Shown here in pieces: positions 46,440 through 56,739 of a stretch of DNA of 64,000 nucleotides. Within the stretch, counting starts at the first letter, position 1, and each line of letters begins with the position of its first letter. The position numbers were made by a program, and so were the translations under genes. Source of the stretch: Prorocentrum cordatum (lineage: Eukaryota; Sar; Dinophyceae; Prorocentrales; Prorocentraceae); contig CAUYUJ010017809.1 in the NCBI GenBank assembly GCA_963575745.1, positions 153,871 to 217,870 on the forward strand. Direction: 5' to 3'. A model generated the notes under the pieces. That model had not been told where the DNA came from and did no database searches. It saw only the letters and a program-made list of their open reading frames with translations.

Positions 46440-47145
46440 ATCAAACTGCTATCATCTGATAAAAAATAGCTAGAGTACAGTTTTTTGGTTCCAGCTCTGG
46501 TAGCAGGCCGATCTCAGACATCTAGATACTCCGAACTAGCGCTTCTGATAATGAACGTCCGATTGCTGTGCCAAACAGCTAAGCAGCCCATCTGCAGCTC
46601 GAGCTAGATCAAGAAAGGCATCATCATCTCTGAAAAATTAGCAGAGTACAGATAGCTTGTTTCGGACCCAGTTCTGGTAGCAGACCGAGTTCGGGCATCT
46701 GGATGCTTCAGACTACCGCTCCTGATAATTATATTCCCCTTGCTGTGCCGAACAGCTCTGTAGCTCATCTGCAGCTAAAGTTAAGCCAATAAAATCATCA
46801 TCATCTCCGAAAATAGCAGAGTATGAGTAGTGTTTCGGATGCAGCGCTGGTAGCAGAGCGATTTCGGGCATCTAGATACTTTAGACAAGCGCTTCTGCAG
46901 ATTCCCTCCCGATTGCTGCGCCGAAGAGCTCTCTAGCTCATCTGCAGTCGAGTTAAGCCGAGAGAGTCATCATAATCTCTAAGGATTTGCAGGATACAAA
47001 CAGTTTGTCAGACCCAGCTCTGGAAGCAGACCGATTACGGACATTTAGATATCCAAACTAGCGCGTCTGACGATTCTACATAGATTAGGTGTGCCTGTCA
47101 GCTCTGTAGCTTTCTACAGCTCGAGTTAAGTTCAAAAAACCAAGA
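46440..47145. repeat. About 172-bp tandem satellite (family E), four units
   Basis: CCAGCTCTGGTAGCAG-like anchors recur near 46,490, 46,668, 46,840 and 47,010, with GCTGTGCCGAACAGCT and CATCTGCAGCTCGAGTTAAG in each unit. The same unit plan recurs at 56.74-57.40, 57.99-58.66, 59.09-59.71 and 61.73-62.83 kb. Confidence 0.8.
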
Positions 47146-47430
47146 GCACCTGCCAAGATGACACTAAACAGCCGACCCCGCCTGAGTGCTTTTTGACAGT
47201 AACATGTACCCGATCGACCTGAGATGGAGATGGCGAGCGGGATTACGATCGAATATGGAGGCAAAACTACTAGTGCTCGACCGACCCTTCAAACTTCGAG
47301 AACTCGATGTTTAACCATCCAAAAATATGCAAAGCTTCCGTCGACTTTTGTTGCCAACTAGCCCACCAGCGCGCCGGAACTACCCTCTAGCTTCCCCGCT
47401 CCGCTCTGAGGGACGCTCTACCAGTCACAT
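47146..47430 (+). repeat. Family D copy next to the LINE 3' end
   Basis: Complete order from GAGCACCTGCCAAGATGACA through CAGCGCGCCGGAACTACC to CTCTACCAGTCAC, followed by a hairpin half-copy. Confidence 0.85.
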
Positions 47431-47434
47431 TCAA

Positions 47435-47468
47435 ACTGGGAGCTGGCGGCAAACCGTCAAACTTGGTT
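47435..47468 (+). repeat. Hairpin repeat, left half only, abutting the LINE
   Basis: ACTGGGAGCTGGCGGCAAACC, GTCAAACTTGG, then TTTTTTT (the A-run of the minus-strand LINE). It breaks at the same position as the half-copy at 43,521-43,554. I did not find the right half beyond the LINE's 5' end. Confidence 0.75.
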
Positions 47469-48050
47469 TTTTTGGGTTTGCGCGGGCCCCAGGGCGCTGT
47501 CCGCAGCGCCGCCCGACTGGGCGCCCAGCGAGCCTAGCAGGTCTAAGCGGAGGGCGCGTGTGAGCGCCTCGGCGGCAGCCAGTTCACAATCTGTGATCGT
47601 GGAGTGCGGCGGTAAAAGAAAGGCACTGGAGGCGATGTCCCTCCAAACGAGGGCATCACGTGGCTCACTCCCTGGGGCCCTCCTGCGGGCTATCTGACGA
47701 GAGCCGAATGGAGAAGGAGTGGTGTGGTAGGTCGGACCCCACTGACTGTAATCCAAGAAGCCTTTCTGCAGCCAAAAACCACATCCGCAACCGTTGCCGC
47801 CCACTCCCCCATCGCATGCCCCACGACAGGCGACGTGTATAAGATATTGTGACTCAATCGGACTGCATGCAACCTGCTTGGTGTAGAAAGTGCGGCCCTC
47901 TCGGGCCAGGTGGGTGAGCTCGTCGGCCCTGGTGTTATCTTCCCTGTACTCATGTCGATATATGCCCCGTCCTATGCTCGCCGCGCGGATGTTCGCGCGG
48001 CAGCTCAGCTCGTATATGGTCTCCACACACTCCGCAACTCCTGTCGGCAT
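47457..48050 (-). pseudogene. LINE C-terminus: RNase H halves in reversed order
   Basis: This frame gives IYRHEYREDNTRADELTHLA (last RNase H carboxylate, N..AD.L) and then, 35 residues later, GACDGGVGGNGCGCGFWLQ (first strand, Asp-Gly) and DCELAAAEALTRALRLDLLG (second carboxylate). In the preceding frame VDLQGDSLLVSSWLQGKW (third carboxylate, DS) lies just upstream at about 48,110. The order is therefore third, fourth, first, second. The frame's stop (TGA at 47,457) lies in the flanking hairpin repeat, past the A-run. Confidence 0.6.
47493..47510 (-). other. 3'-terminal stem-loop of the LINE
   Basis: GGCGCTG and CAGCGCC pair over 7 bp around four bases, 19 bases before the A7 run. Comparable in place and stem length to the stem-loop of the 2.48-kb element. 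Confidence 0.5.
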
Positions 48051-48922
48051 AACCCTGATTATGGCACCTCCACTTCCCTTGGAGCCACGATGAGACCAGT
48101 AGTGAGTCCCCTTGGAGGTCCACGCCTATCCCCTCGATCAAGACGTCCCAAACCGTAGCACGCTGAAATGTAGTGGCCAAACGCTTCGACTGTTTCTCAA
48201 GGGCCTCAGGAGTCGTCCCCTCGGTGGACTGCTTGGCCTCGAACTGGGTGGAGATCCAACTGGGACCTGCGGTGGCAACATACCAATATTCAAAGATTTT
48301 GCGTTTAATGAGAAGTCCCAAGATCGTCCGCCACAACTTCACAAAGCCTGTGTATGAGTCGTCAAAGCCGTCCCACCAGCAGGGTCCCAAGACTTCCCTA
48401 TACGGGCATTGCCAGGTCCGCTGACCTATACTCGTGGGACCAAAACGTCTCCTGGTGCCCGAGAGTGCCAGTGAGAGCTGTCCCGATGCATGCAAACAAG
48501 ATGTCAGGTCGTCTCTCCGAGACGTCCACCCAGGATTGTCGAGGAGCAAAGTGCCTCGACTGAAAGGTACGTGAGCACCGTCCGTCCCCCCTGTCGATCC
48601 TCCGTCTCACATCCCTCCCATCCTCCGTATCCGCCTCCCTGGCAGTGTAACGAGAATGGATTGCAAGCTGACCCTGCAAATACTGAGCCACACTTCGTGC
48701 AACATTGAAACTGCGTGCACATACCAACTGTGTGATAGATTGGAAACCTTCATCACAAAATTGCCGTCGGACGTGGTCCAATCGTCGTGGTCTCCATATG
48801 TTCCAGCTCTCAGTGGCTGGCTTCCTGCGCCCGAACATGGACATGAGTAGACTCCCCCCGCAGCCGTGCAATAGTCGTAGCCCCTCTGCATCCAGCGTGC
48901 AGCAGTCGAGACCGTAGGACAT
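47950..48922 (-). pseudogene. LINE region between RT and RNase H
   Basis: 48,922-48,398 continues the RT frame (after TAG 48,944) with SYGLDCCTLDAEGLRLLHGC, PRRLDHVRRQFCDEGFQSI and WVDVSERRPDILFACIG. After a frame change near 48,420, 48,400-48,060 reads FDDSYTGFVKLWRTILGLLI, EALEKQSKRLATTFQRATVW and VDLQGDSLLVSSWLQGKW, the last being RNase H-like. No catalytic residues are identifiable in the first part. Confidence 0.6.
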
Positions 48923-48943
48923 GACGCTCTGAACTCTCTGTTG

Positions 48944-50500
48944 CTATCTATAGAACTTAGCCCGTGGGCTCACGGATTTAGAACGAAAATACGGTGCTTG
49001 TGTGCAAAACGCTCTCCTGGCCATCGTGATCTGGTGACGAATATCTCCATGTGTATTACCAAACTCTGATTCCACCACCGTGCCTAGTACCTGCATTTTC
49101 GTCACTCTCTTGAGCGGGAAGGGGCTCCCTGCAATATCCACCTCAAAAGAGCACGGTGGGGAGTCCCCTGCAATCATATAATCGAAAGAGTTTGGTTTCC
49201 ATGACAAACCCCAGTCTCTGAAGCAAGTGGTGAGTGATGTCAAGAGGTACTGTAAGTCCTGAGCCGAGGTCACAACGAGATATATGTTATCCACCTAAAA
49301 GGCATGTGAGTACCTGCACACGTCCAAAGATACATCCAAGATGTCCGTCACGGGGTAGCCTAGCTGGAGGTCCTCCCAAGACTTGAATAGGTCAGCACAC
49401 ATCGCAAGCACCACAAGATTAAAGAGCAAGGGACTGTCTGTGCCCCCCGTACGGATGGAGCAGTCCCAGGATGTAGTAGCCTCCAAGCCCTCGAAACATA
49501 ATAAACCCGACGTCCCAACAAGAGGCTCCAGGATACCGTGCGTGAGCCTAGGGTGGACTTTGAGGGCCTCCAGAGCACGCGCCACAACTTGGATCGTAAT
49601 GTTGTCGAAAGCCTTTTTGATATCGGCCTGCGCAACATAAGCAGTTTGGTCGTTGTTGCGTTTGCCCCAGACGCTCCCATGTTGACATATCTGTTTGAGT
49701 GGCCCCACCATCCCCCAAGGGCTCCTACCAGGGCTGAAACCGTAGAGTCCCAGTCGTTGCAGGTCCCCAGACACCTCCGCCTCCAGTGTAATAGTGAGGG
49801 ATGCGAGGTACCATTTGGCAAGACTATTGGCAACGACAATCGAGCGTGTCTCACTCAATGATCGTAGCGTGGGTACTTTGGGCATCAACGTAATGAGAAC
49901 CTGTCGCCATGTATCTAGAGTCGGAGAGCATGCACGATAGATAGAGAGAAATGTGGTGTAGATATGGCGGATAGATCTCCACGTGAGCGATCTCAGCAAC
50001 TCGGCTGCACATCCGTCGGGCCCGCACGACCTCCCCGTGCGAAGGCGGGCTCTCGCTCTGAGCACAACGGCAAAAGAGAGCTTCGGCGCTGGCCGACATG
50101 ACGCATTGGCCTGCCCCCGCAAGCGTCGTAGCAAAGAGAGCTGCTCTGCGCGAGACTGTGCACACGACATGGTTGTCGCCCCGTGTATCTGAAGCGCATC
50201 CTCCCACTTCCACCGATCCTCCGTAACCTCCCCATCCACCTCCAACGATGTAGTCTGAACCCGCTGTGTTTTCCTTCCTCCCTGAAACTCCCGAGTAAGT
50301 CGGACCCTGTCGTACTGTCGTTTGTGGGGTCTGATTTGTTGTGTAATGGCTTTCATTTGGGCTCTCTTATCTTGGGGGTCCATGTCGGTGCGTGACTTGA
50401 GCCTGCGGTACACGGCCTGGAGATCGGCCAACACCGCCGGCTTGACAGGCGCGGAACTGACGGCTGGCGGCACAAGATAGGGATCGGCGAGACCAGACAA
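48944..50500 (-). pseudogene. LINE reverse transcriptase domain (inactivated)
   Basis: It reads SCGPDGCAAELLRSLTW, VLITLMPKVPTLRSLSETRS, NSLAKWYLASLTITLEAEV and QADIKKAFDNITIQVVARAL (motif A, Asp present), then GGTDSPLLFNLVVLAMCADL (motif B). A TAG at 49,295 then directly precedes VDNIYLVVTSAQDLQYLLTS (catalytic box; second Asp is Asn) and FRDWGLSWKPNSFDYMIAG. The frame is the same on both sides of the TAG. Stop plus loss of a catalytic carboxylate mean no polymerase activity. An N-terminal Arg/Lys-rich stretch follows the endonuclease after a frame change. Confidence 0.85.
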
Positions 50501-51417
50501 GTACGACCCAATGTCTGCTGGGGATGTGTTAAGAATGCCGATGTCCGCGAGAGAGGCGAACTGGGATTGTTGGAGCTGGTCAGAGAAGGGTCGACGAGCC
50601 GTGGAGGTAGGGCGGGGTTGGGAGCAAGGTCGATATCGAGGAGCACGCGGGGTCGAATCTCGAACTTGAGAAAGGCATGATCCGAGTGGTGGCTGTGGAC
50701 TCCGTCACGCAGCCATTTCACTATGGTCTCTCCTCTCCCCCAGGCCGTCGGCATGCAAACGTAATCTAGCACTTTGCTAGGGCTGGCGGCTCCCCACTTC
50801 CAGTAGGTCGGAGTCCGTTCTGCAAAAGTATTGATGGCACAAAGTCCCTCCTCCCCCATGAAGTGTTCAAAATGCTCCCTCATCATCTCCTCCCTCCACC
50901 ATCTGCTCTCTGAATCATTCCCATATCCTCTTTGCCGTGTCATCATAAGTCCCTCCCCCGTGATCTGCTCCCCCCGAGTCGACACAAGGTCAGGCGTGAG
51001 CTCCACATTGGCGTCACACACAAGAAGCAAGCGAGCGCCTGGGAGCCTCTGCACCGCCTCACGGCGCATTTGCCGCAGCTGTCGGCACACTGTCTCCATA
51101 TCCGTCGGAGAGTCATCATACGAGCTGTCTTTGAAATAAGCACTGCAGAAGCAAACACCGTTACCGAAAAGCACACCCGCGATCCTATCTACGTTAACAC
51201 AAGTGTGAATTACATTGCATTGGTACGATGCCCGTACCAGAACCCTTGCTCGGAGACAGCTGGATCGATAACCCAGCCAACCAAGCTGTCTGATCCCATC
51301 GGAGAAAAGTGAATGCTCGCACTGCTGGAGGCCAATCACCGCAACTCCTTCATGAAGGAGCTGTCTGCATAGGGCAAATCCTCTAGCATCACGGCGACCA
51401 ACCCTGGCAACATTCAT
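50500..51417 (-). pseudogene. LINE endonuclease domain (APE/EEP fold)
   Basis: The minus-strand frame from ATG 51,417 runs 354 codons (to 50,353); the domain occupies about the first 255. Seen: MNVARVGRRDARGFALCRQL (N2 of the first metal-site motif), VIGLQQCEHS (position 28-36, usually LQE), LLVCDANVEL (Asp135, Asn137), TYWKWGAASPSKVLDYVCMP, and VHSHHSDHAFLKFEI (SDH 245-247, the catalytic His motif). In LINEs it nicks target DNA to prime reverse transcription. The frame leaves coding sense after about residue 260, where the RT frame takes over. ORF1 ends at 51,389, so start and end overlap by 29 bases. Confidence 0.85.
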
Positions 51418-52685
51418 GGAACCTGCCGCGAAAGGCTTGTTGCCTCTGTCCGCGCTCTCGCGGCGCCCTCACTCCAAGCTGGTTGCCACGAGGCAAGACC
51501 GCGTCCCAGACATCCTTGTGGATGGTCCAGCGTGCTTCTGATGCCTTCCAAACTGCAAGCTCGATGGGTCGATGGGTCTGGAGGTCGGGCGGCTTGGTCC
51601 AGATAGTGATGATGCCTTTGCCCGATCCAGTCTGGCTCGTGATGCCAATCTTTGTGTTCGGATATTATTTGCGAAACGTTTGCCTCCAGATGCCATGGAA
51701 ACGTCCCACGGCGGCAATATGACCCTTCTTCCACTCTGGGGCCTCGATCTTGATGGTGATTTTCTTGGGACGACGGTCCATATCTGTGAGGATGTTCTGC
51801 ATGGTGCGATCTCCTGCGAGCTTCTTTTGAGCATCTGTGCGTTCACTGGGATCCAAGATAATCGCATCCCACAAGTGTTTACAGTTCCATAGTACATCCC
51901 TATCCGTGCCAGCACAAAACTTGATACGGCAGAAAGAAAACATGGGCTGGTTACCATTGATACGAAGGGTACCAACATCATCCACTTTGGCTCTACCTTC
52001 CTCCCCAAGGAGGTCAAGTAAGTTTCGAATAAGATGCGGGCAATCGAGGTCCGTGATCTGTGTCTCTGAGCGCGACATCGCACTGGACGTGTCCGTGGCC
52101 CAGCCGCGGAGCTCGATATATGATGGATTCCACTGGCGCTGTACTCCAGCTCCTCCAACCGATGACGCGCCTCCCGCACTCGGGGCCGCCGTGGAGGCCG
52201 ACGCACCTGCTTTGATGGAGGCGATCTCCTTCTCAAGGCGGTCGAGTTTAGTGTCCTGCTTGTCGTTGTGAGCCCTGAGCGAACCAATATCATCCTTGAC
52301 CTCTGTGATTTCCTGCTTGAGCTCAATCATATTCTCGGACTGGAGGGAAGCCAGGGCGCTCAGGGCATCTCCGAGCTTGCCGAAGTAGCGGGGTGCATCA
52401 TCCGCCTTGCAAGCCTCGCTGAACGAGGCCATAGATTTCTCACATGCCTCTCATTTTGCCTCCAATGCCGTCGCCTGTGCCCGTCTCTTGACCCTGCGGT
52501 CGTCGCCCACATCCGGCACCGCCGTCGTCATATCTGACCCTGTGGAGCTGACTGAGATGTACTCCACAGCGCCGACACCAATCTTGATCGTCCTGAAAGG
52601 ATCTTTTGCGGGATGCAGCCTGGACCACTGGGTCCTCTGTCTCCCCCTTGGGTGGGTTTCGCTGAAGTTTGAATATATTTGACAT
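51389..52685 (-). pseudogene. LINE ORF1-like region with coiled coil
   Basis: It starts MSNIFKLQRNPPKGETEDPV at 52,685, changes frame near 52,590, crosses TGA at 52,451, then reads SFSEACKADDAPRYFGKLG. A coiled-coil-like stretch follows (LKQEITEVKDDIGSLRAHND, DTKLDRLEKEIASIKAG; about residues 30-75 of the segment from 52,432), a Ser/Ala/Gly linker, and a globular part (NPSYIELRGWATDTSS, DVLWNCKHLWDAIILDPSE, KKITIKIEAPEWKKGHIAAV). After TAA 51,665 it continues YPNTKIGITSQTGSGKGIIT and WTIHKDVWDAVLPRGNQLG to TGA 51,389. Coiled coil plus a small nucleic-acid-binding-like domain fits a LINE ORF1; exact family not assigned. Confidence 0.65.
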
Positions 52686-52690
52686 CTCAT

Positions 52691-52870
52691 TTTGAGAAAG
52701 CAGATTTTTACGCTGAGCATTGGCATATAAACTTTGTTTTCTGAGCAGCTCAGCTCTCTAGAGCCAGTTCTACTATAAATTAGGAGCAACCGACATAAAG
52801 TTGACACCAAAAAATCCTAATTTGACGTTTTTCTAAGAAATACTCCGAGAAGCTCCCTGCTTCGATTCTG
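52691..52870. other. Unassigned flank of the LINE 5' end
   Basis: Moderately AT-rich, with no gene and no right half of the hairpin. Some words (TTCCGCCAAGTG-like) belong to repeats seen further right. Confidence 0.4.
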
Positions 52871-53129
52871 AGCACTGGGAGCCGGCGGTAAGCCGTCAAC
52901 CAGGTTACCGCCGGGAGCTCGTAGAGCTCTGTTCTTGCGCGGCGCTGCTCGAAACGCGTGGGGGAGCTTTCTAACTCGAAAAAAATGTTTGTAGTTTTCA
53001 CCCAAAGAGGGTTCCGCCAAGTGTTTTGATTGCAATACTGCAGCTAAGACCCTAAGAACTGGAATCCGGCGGTTAACCGTCAACAAGGTACCCGCCGGGA
53101 GCCTCGTAGAGCTCTGTTCTCGAAAATTT

Positions 53130-53290
53130 GATTTCTCAAAATAAATGGTTAAATATCTTTCAGATCTTAGGAAAACCGAATAAAGTTATCACTTTGTCCG
53201 CCCGGGCTGGGTCGTCCAACTGGCTCCACCCCGCACAGGAATTCTTCTGGCTCATCGTTGCCGAAGAGCTCTATCTACGAGGTACTGGGA
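53130..53290. repeat. Family C repeat (about 160-180 bp), example copy
   Basis: Ordered words TTTCTCAAAATAAATGGT, AAATATCTTTC, AAACC, AAAGTTATCAC, GGTCG.CCAACTAGCTCCA, CCGG.ATTCCTCTAGCTCATCG, CGAAGAGCTCTACGAGGT. Further copies near 55,075-55,235, 60,455-60,605, 60,655-60,805, 61,305-61,460, 61,458-61,602 and 63,180-63,335. Several run directly into a hairpin repeat, so C plus hairpin may be one composite unit. Confidence 0.7.
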
Positions 53291-55484
53291 GCCGGCGGTA
53301 AACCGTAAACGAGGTTACCGCGGGGACCCTCGTGGAGCTCAGAAGAGACCAGGTCAGTTTCCAGATAACAGACAGACCGTTCGTAAATATGAGCTTAAAA
53401 ACTGGAGAAATATCGTATCTGGGTTTACGCAATATTGGTTCCTCCTAGTCTTTTGATAGAAACAATCCTGCTAGAGCCCTAAGAATTGCACCATCGAGCG
53501 CGCCATGATTCACTGCAGAGACTAAAGATCTCGATTTCGAAAACGAATTTCAAAATCTCTCACAATTTCTCAAAACTTGGCACCGGCGGTAAACCGTTAA
53601 CCAGGCTATCGCAGGGAACCTCCAAGTGTAATACTGCACCTACAAACTGGGCGCCGGCGGTAAACCGTCAACCTTTCTTACCCCTCGTAGAGCTTCCTGA
53701 CCATACATTATGTCCAAAGATCAGAGAACGAATAGGTTTTCAGCCCGGGCTGCTAGCAGACTGATCTCAGGCGTCTAGTGATATCCCATTGCTGTACTCA
53801 ACAGTTACATCTCATCTGCAGCGTGTAGAAATACCCAAGATGGCGGGCGAAATTAAGATCGAATATCACGGGAAAAAATACTAGAGCACTAACGAATGGC
53901 TCAATTACAAGGAAAAAATTTCAACCGACCAAAAGTCATCAAACGGTCCGTCGAGATTTTTCTTGCCAACTCCTGCGCCCCGGAATTACTCTTAAGCTTC
54001 CAGCAACAACTTGCTAAGGGAAGCTCTACTGGTTACTAGTCTGGAAAATCCCTACGAGTCGCCAGCTCCCGCGCCGGGATTCCCCCAGCTCATACATAAC
54101 GAAGAGTTCTACGAGGTACATGGCAGAGTAGAAACCCGGAGCGCAAAGACACAAACACAGGAAAACTTTCCTGGCGAGCCCTCGGACGCTTTCGTGAAGC
54201 GCTGCTGGCGCCGGCAGTGAACCCTCAACCTGGTCATCGCCGGAACCTCGTAGAGCTCCTCTCCCTGGCAAGAGTGCAGAGAATCCACACAGAGTGAAAA
54301 AAAGATTTTTCGAAAATCTTCTAATTCGATTTTTTCGATGTTCAGATTTGCTGAGTTCCTGGAAGTCAACTTTTGCAAAAATGCATCGAGAAAACTATGC
54401 TGCTGTCAGAGAGGAGTTTATATGCCAATGTATATGAAAAATCTGCTCTATCAAAATAGATGGTCAATTATCTTTCGCATTTTCGCAAAACCATCTACTT
54501 GGTAGCGTCCAAAGCCCGGAGGCGAAGAGAACTGGCGCCGGCGGTGAACTGTCAACCTGGCCAACGCCGGAACCTAGAGCTGCTAACACGCGTAAGAGTG
54601 CTCAGTATCAAAAGAGAGGGCTTCTTGAAGCATTTCTCGAAAAAGAGAAAACATGGTTTTTATCATGTCGACATAAAGTTGGTTCCGCCAAGTGTCTTTA
54701 TAGTGAAAGTGTATGTAGCAAGCTCATATCAAGACGCTGAGGCCCTCATAGTCGTCTACAGGTGCAAAAAATCTGCTTTCTCTAAATAAATGGTCAAATA
54801 TCTTTCAAATTTTTGCAAAACCACCCAAAGGTTCTCACACTGGCGCCTGCGGTGAACCGTCAACCTGGTCACCGCCGGAAACCTGCTCCTTCCACGCGTC
54901 AGAGTGCTCAGCATCAAAAGAGAGGAATTCTGGAAGCATTTCTCGAAAAAGAGAAAACATGAGTTTTTCATGTCGACATATACTTGGTTTCGCCAAGTGT
55001 TTTGATAGTAAAAATGCACCTAGAGAGCTCATATTGAGACAGAGAGGCCCTCATGGTCGTTTACAGGTGCGGAAAATCTGCTTTCTCAAAATAAATGGTC
55101 AAATCTTTTCCAAATATTTGCAAAACCACCCAAAAGTTATCACATAGTCCGTTCTGGTCGGGTCGACCAACTAGCTCCACCCCGCGCCGGAATTCCTCTA
55201 GCTCATCGATGCCGAAGAGCTCTACGAGGTATTGTCCGCCTCAGCCGGCTGGGCCAATTGGTAGCTTCCACTTGTTAGCGTCCACTTGATAGTAACCAAC
55301 ACCCGGAGAGTAAAGAGAACACACACTGGGCGCCGGCGGTAAACCGTCAACCTTTGTTACCGCCGGGGGACTCGTAGAGCTTCCTGACAATATATAATGT
55401 CGGAAAAAATTGCAGAGAACGAATAGTTTTTCAGCCCAAGCGATTTCAGACCTCTCGATGCAACAGCCGAACGCCCCCGAAAAC

Positions 55485-55843
55485 CGAATCACGCAAGCAC
55501 GTGTAGCACTCATGTGAAGGAGTTTTTCGATCATAACTTCTTCCATGACCAGTTCTGAACACTCTCCCGCCACATGTAGACGCGCATTATCATTCTACAT
55601 CGATTTGGTGTGCTTGCTATCTCTGTAGCTGGCCTACAGCTCGGGTTAAGTTGAGGAAACCGAATCACGCAAGCACGTTTAGCACTCATGTGAAGAAGTT
55701 TTTCGATCATAACTTCTTCAATGGCCAGCTCTGAACACTCTCCCGCCACATTTAGACGCGCATCATCATTCTACATCGATTTGGTGTGCTTGCCATCTCT
55801 GTGGCTGGCCTACAGCTAGAGTTAAGTTGAAAAAAAAGAATCA

Positions 55844-55876
<33 letters not shown>

Positions 55877-56230
55877 AATCACGCAAGCACGTGTGGCACT
55901 CATGTGAAGAAGTTTTTCGATCATAACTTCTTCAATAGCCAGCTGTGAACACTCTTCCGCCACATGTAGACGCGCATCATCATTCTGAATCGATTTGCTG
56001 TGCTTTCCATCCCTGTAGCTTGCCTACAGCTCAAGTTAAGTTGAGAAAAACCGAACCACGCAAGCAAGTGTAGCACTCATGTAAAGAAGTTTTTCGATGA
56101 TAAATTCTTACATAGCCAGCTCTGAACACTCTCCTGCCACATGTAGACGCGCATCATGATTCTGAACCCGAAAGCTGTACTTGTCATCTCTGTGGCTTGC
56201 CTACAGCCCGAGTTAAGTTCAGAAAACCGA
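55485..56230. repeat. About 177-bp tandem satellite (family F), four units, with a long poly(A)
   Basis: CACGCAAGCACGTGT recurs at about 55,490, 55,666, 55,880 and 56,057 (spacing 176, 214, 177). Each unit has CTCATGTGAAGAAGTTTTTC, TCTGAACACTCTCCCGCCAC and ATGTAGACGCGCATCATCAT. The 214-bp spacing is due to an A-rich expansion at 55,840-55,875. Minus-strand frames beginning MAGECSEL are translations of the unit. Confidence 0.85.
55838..55876. repeat. Poly(A) expansion inside a satellite unit
   Basis: Over 30 A bases (after GAATCAC) where sister units have GAAAACCGAATCACG. Looks like a local homopolymer expansion, not a retroposition tail. Confidence 0.8.
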
Positions 56231-56565
56231 CGACACCTGCCAACATGGCACTCAGCAGTCGATCCCGCCATGACGCTTTTCGATAGAAATACCCACCCGA
56301 TCGAGCTGATATCAAGATGGCGAGCCGCAGTAAGATCACAGATCACGGGAAAAATACTAGAGCTCTAACGAATGGTCAGATTTCGAGAACATAATTTTCA
56401 ACCGAGCCAAAGTTGTGAAAAGTTCAGTCGAGATTTTTCGAGCCAACTAGCCTGCCAGCGTTTTCGAAATACTCTTAAGCTTCGCCGCTGCGCTCTCAGG
56501 GAAGCTCTACGAGTCACTGAAAAACCTTCCTGGCAAGCCCACGGAAGCACGCGTGAGCTCTTTTG

Positions 56566-56656
56566 GGGCTCTGGGGGGCCCCCCGGCAGCGCTTCCGAAG
56601 CGCTGCAAAAAAACGCTTCCACGCGTGCCTGCATGCGTGCGGGCACGCGTGGAAGC
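56566..56656. other. Cluster of three perfect or near-perfect inverted repeats
   Basis: GGGGGGCCCCCC at 56,573-56,585; CAGCGCTTC/GAAGCGCTG around one base at 56,587-56,605; GCTTCCACGCGTGCC (56,615-56,629) with GGCACGCGTGGAAGC (56,642-56,656), a perfect 15-bp arm pair around 12 bases. It lies between a family D copy and a hairpin repeat; a diverged relative is at 54,150-54,205. Confidence 0.8.
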
Positions 56657-56739
56657 TTGCCCGAGGCTCTCCCGGACACTGGGCGCCGGCGGTAAACCGT
56701 CAACCTTGGTTACCGCCGGCAGACTCGTAGAGCTTCCTA

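Larger units (their letters stand above)
47467..52690 (-). mobile_element. Degenerate full-length LINE (non-LTR retrotransposon)
   Basis: In transcription order: coiled-coil ORF1-like region (52,685-51,389), APE-type endonuclease (51,417-50,500), reverse transcriptase (50,500-48,944), a C-terminal region, and RNase H pieces (48,300-47,550), then a stem-loop (47,493-47,510) and an A7 run. Disruptions: frame changes near 52,590, 50,500, 48,420 and 48,045; TGA 52,451; TAA 51,665; TAG 49,295; TAG 48,944. The RT active site reads VDN. It is dead as it stands. Flanks are hairpin and family D repeats on the 3' side and unrelated sequence on the 5' side. Confidence 0.85.

Noticed and set aside
55241-56346. 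MAGECSEL... frames as a small gene family
   Set aside because: They are the same satellite unit translated; frames break at unit borders and have no support outside the repeat.
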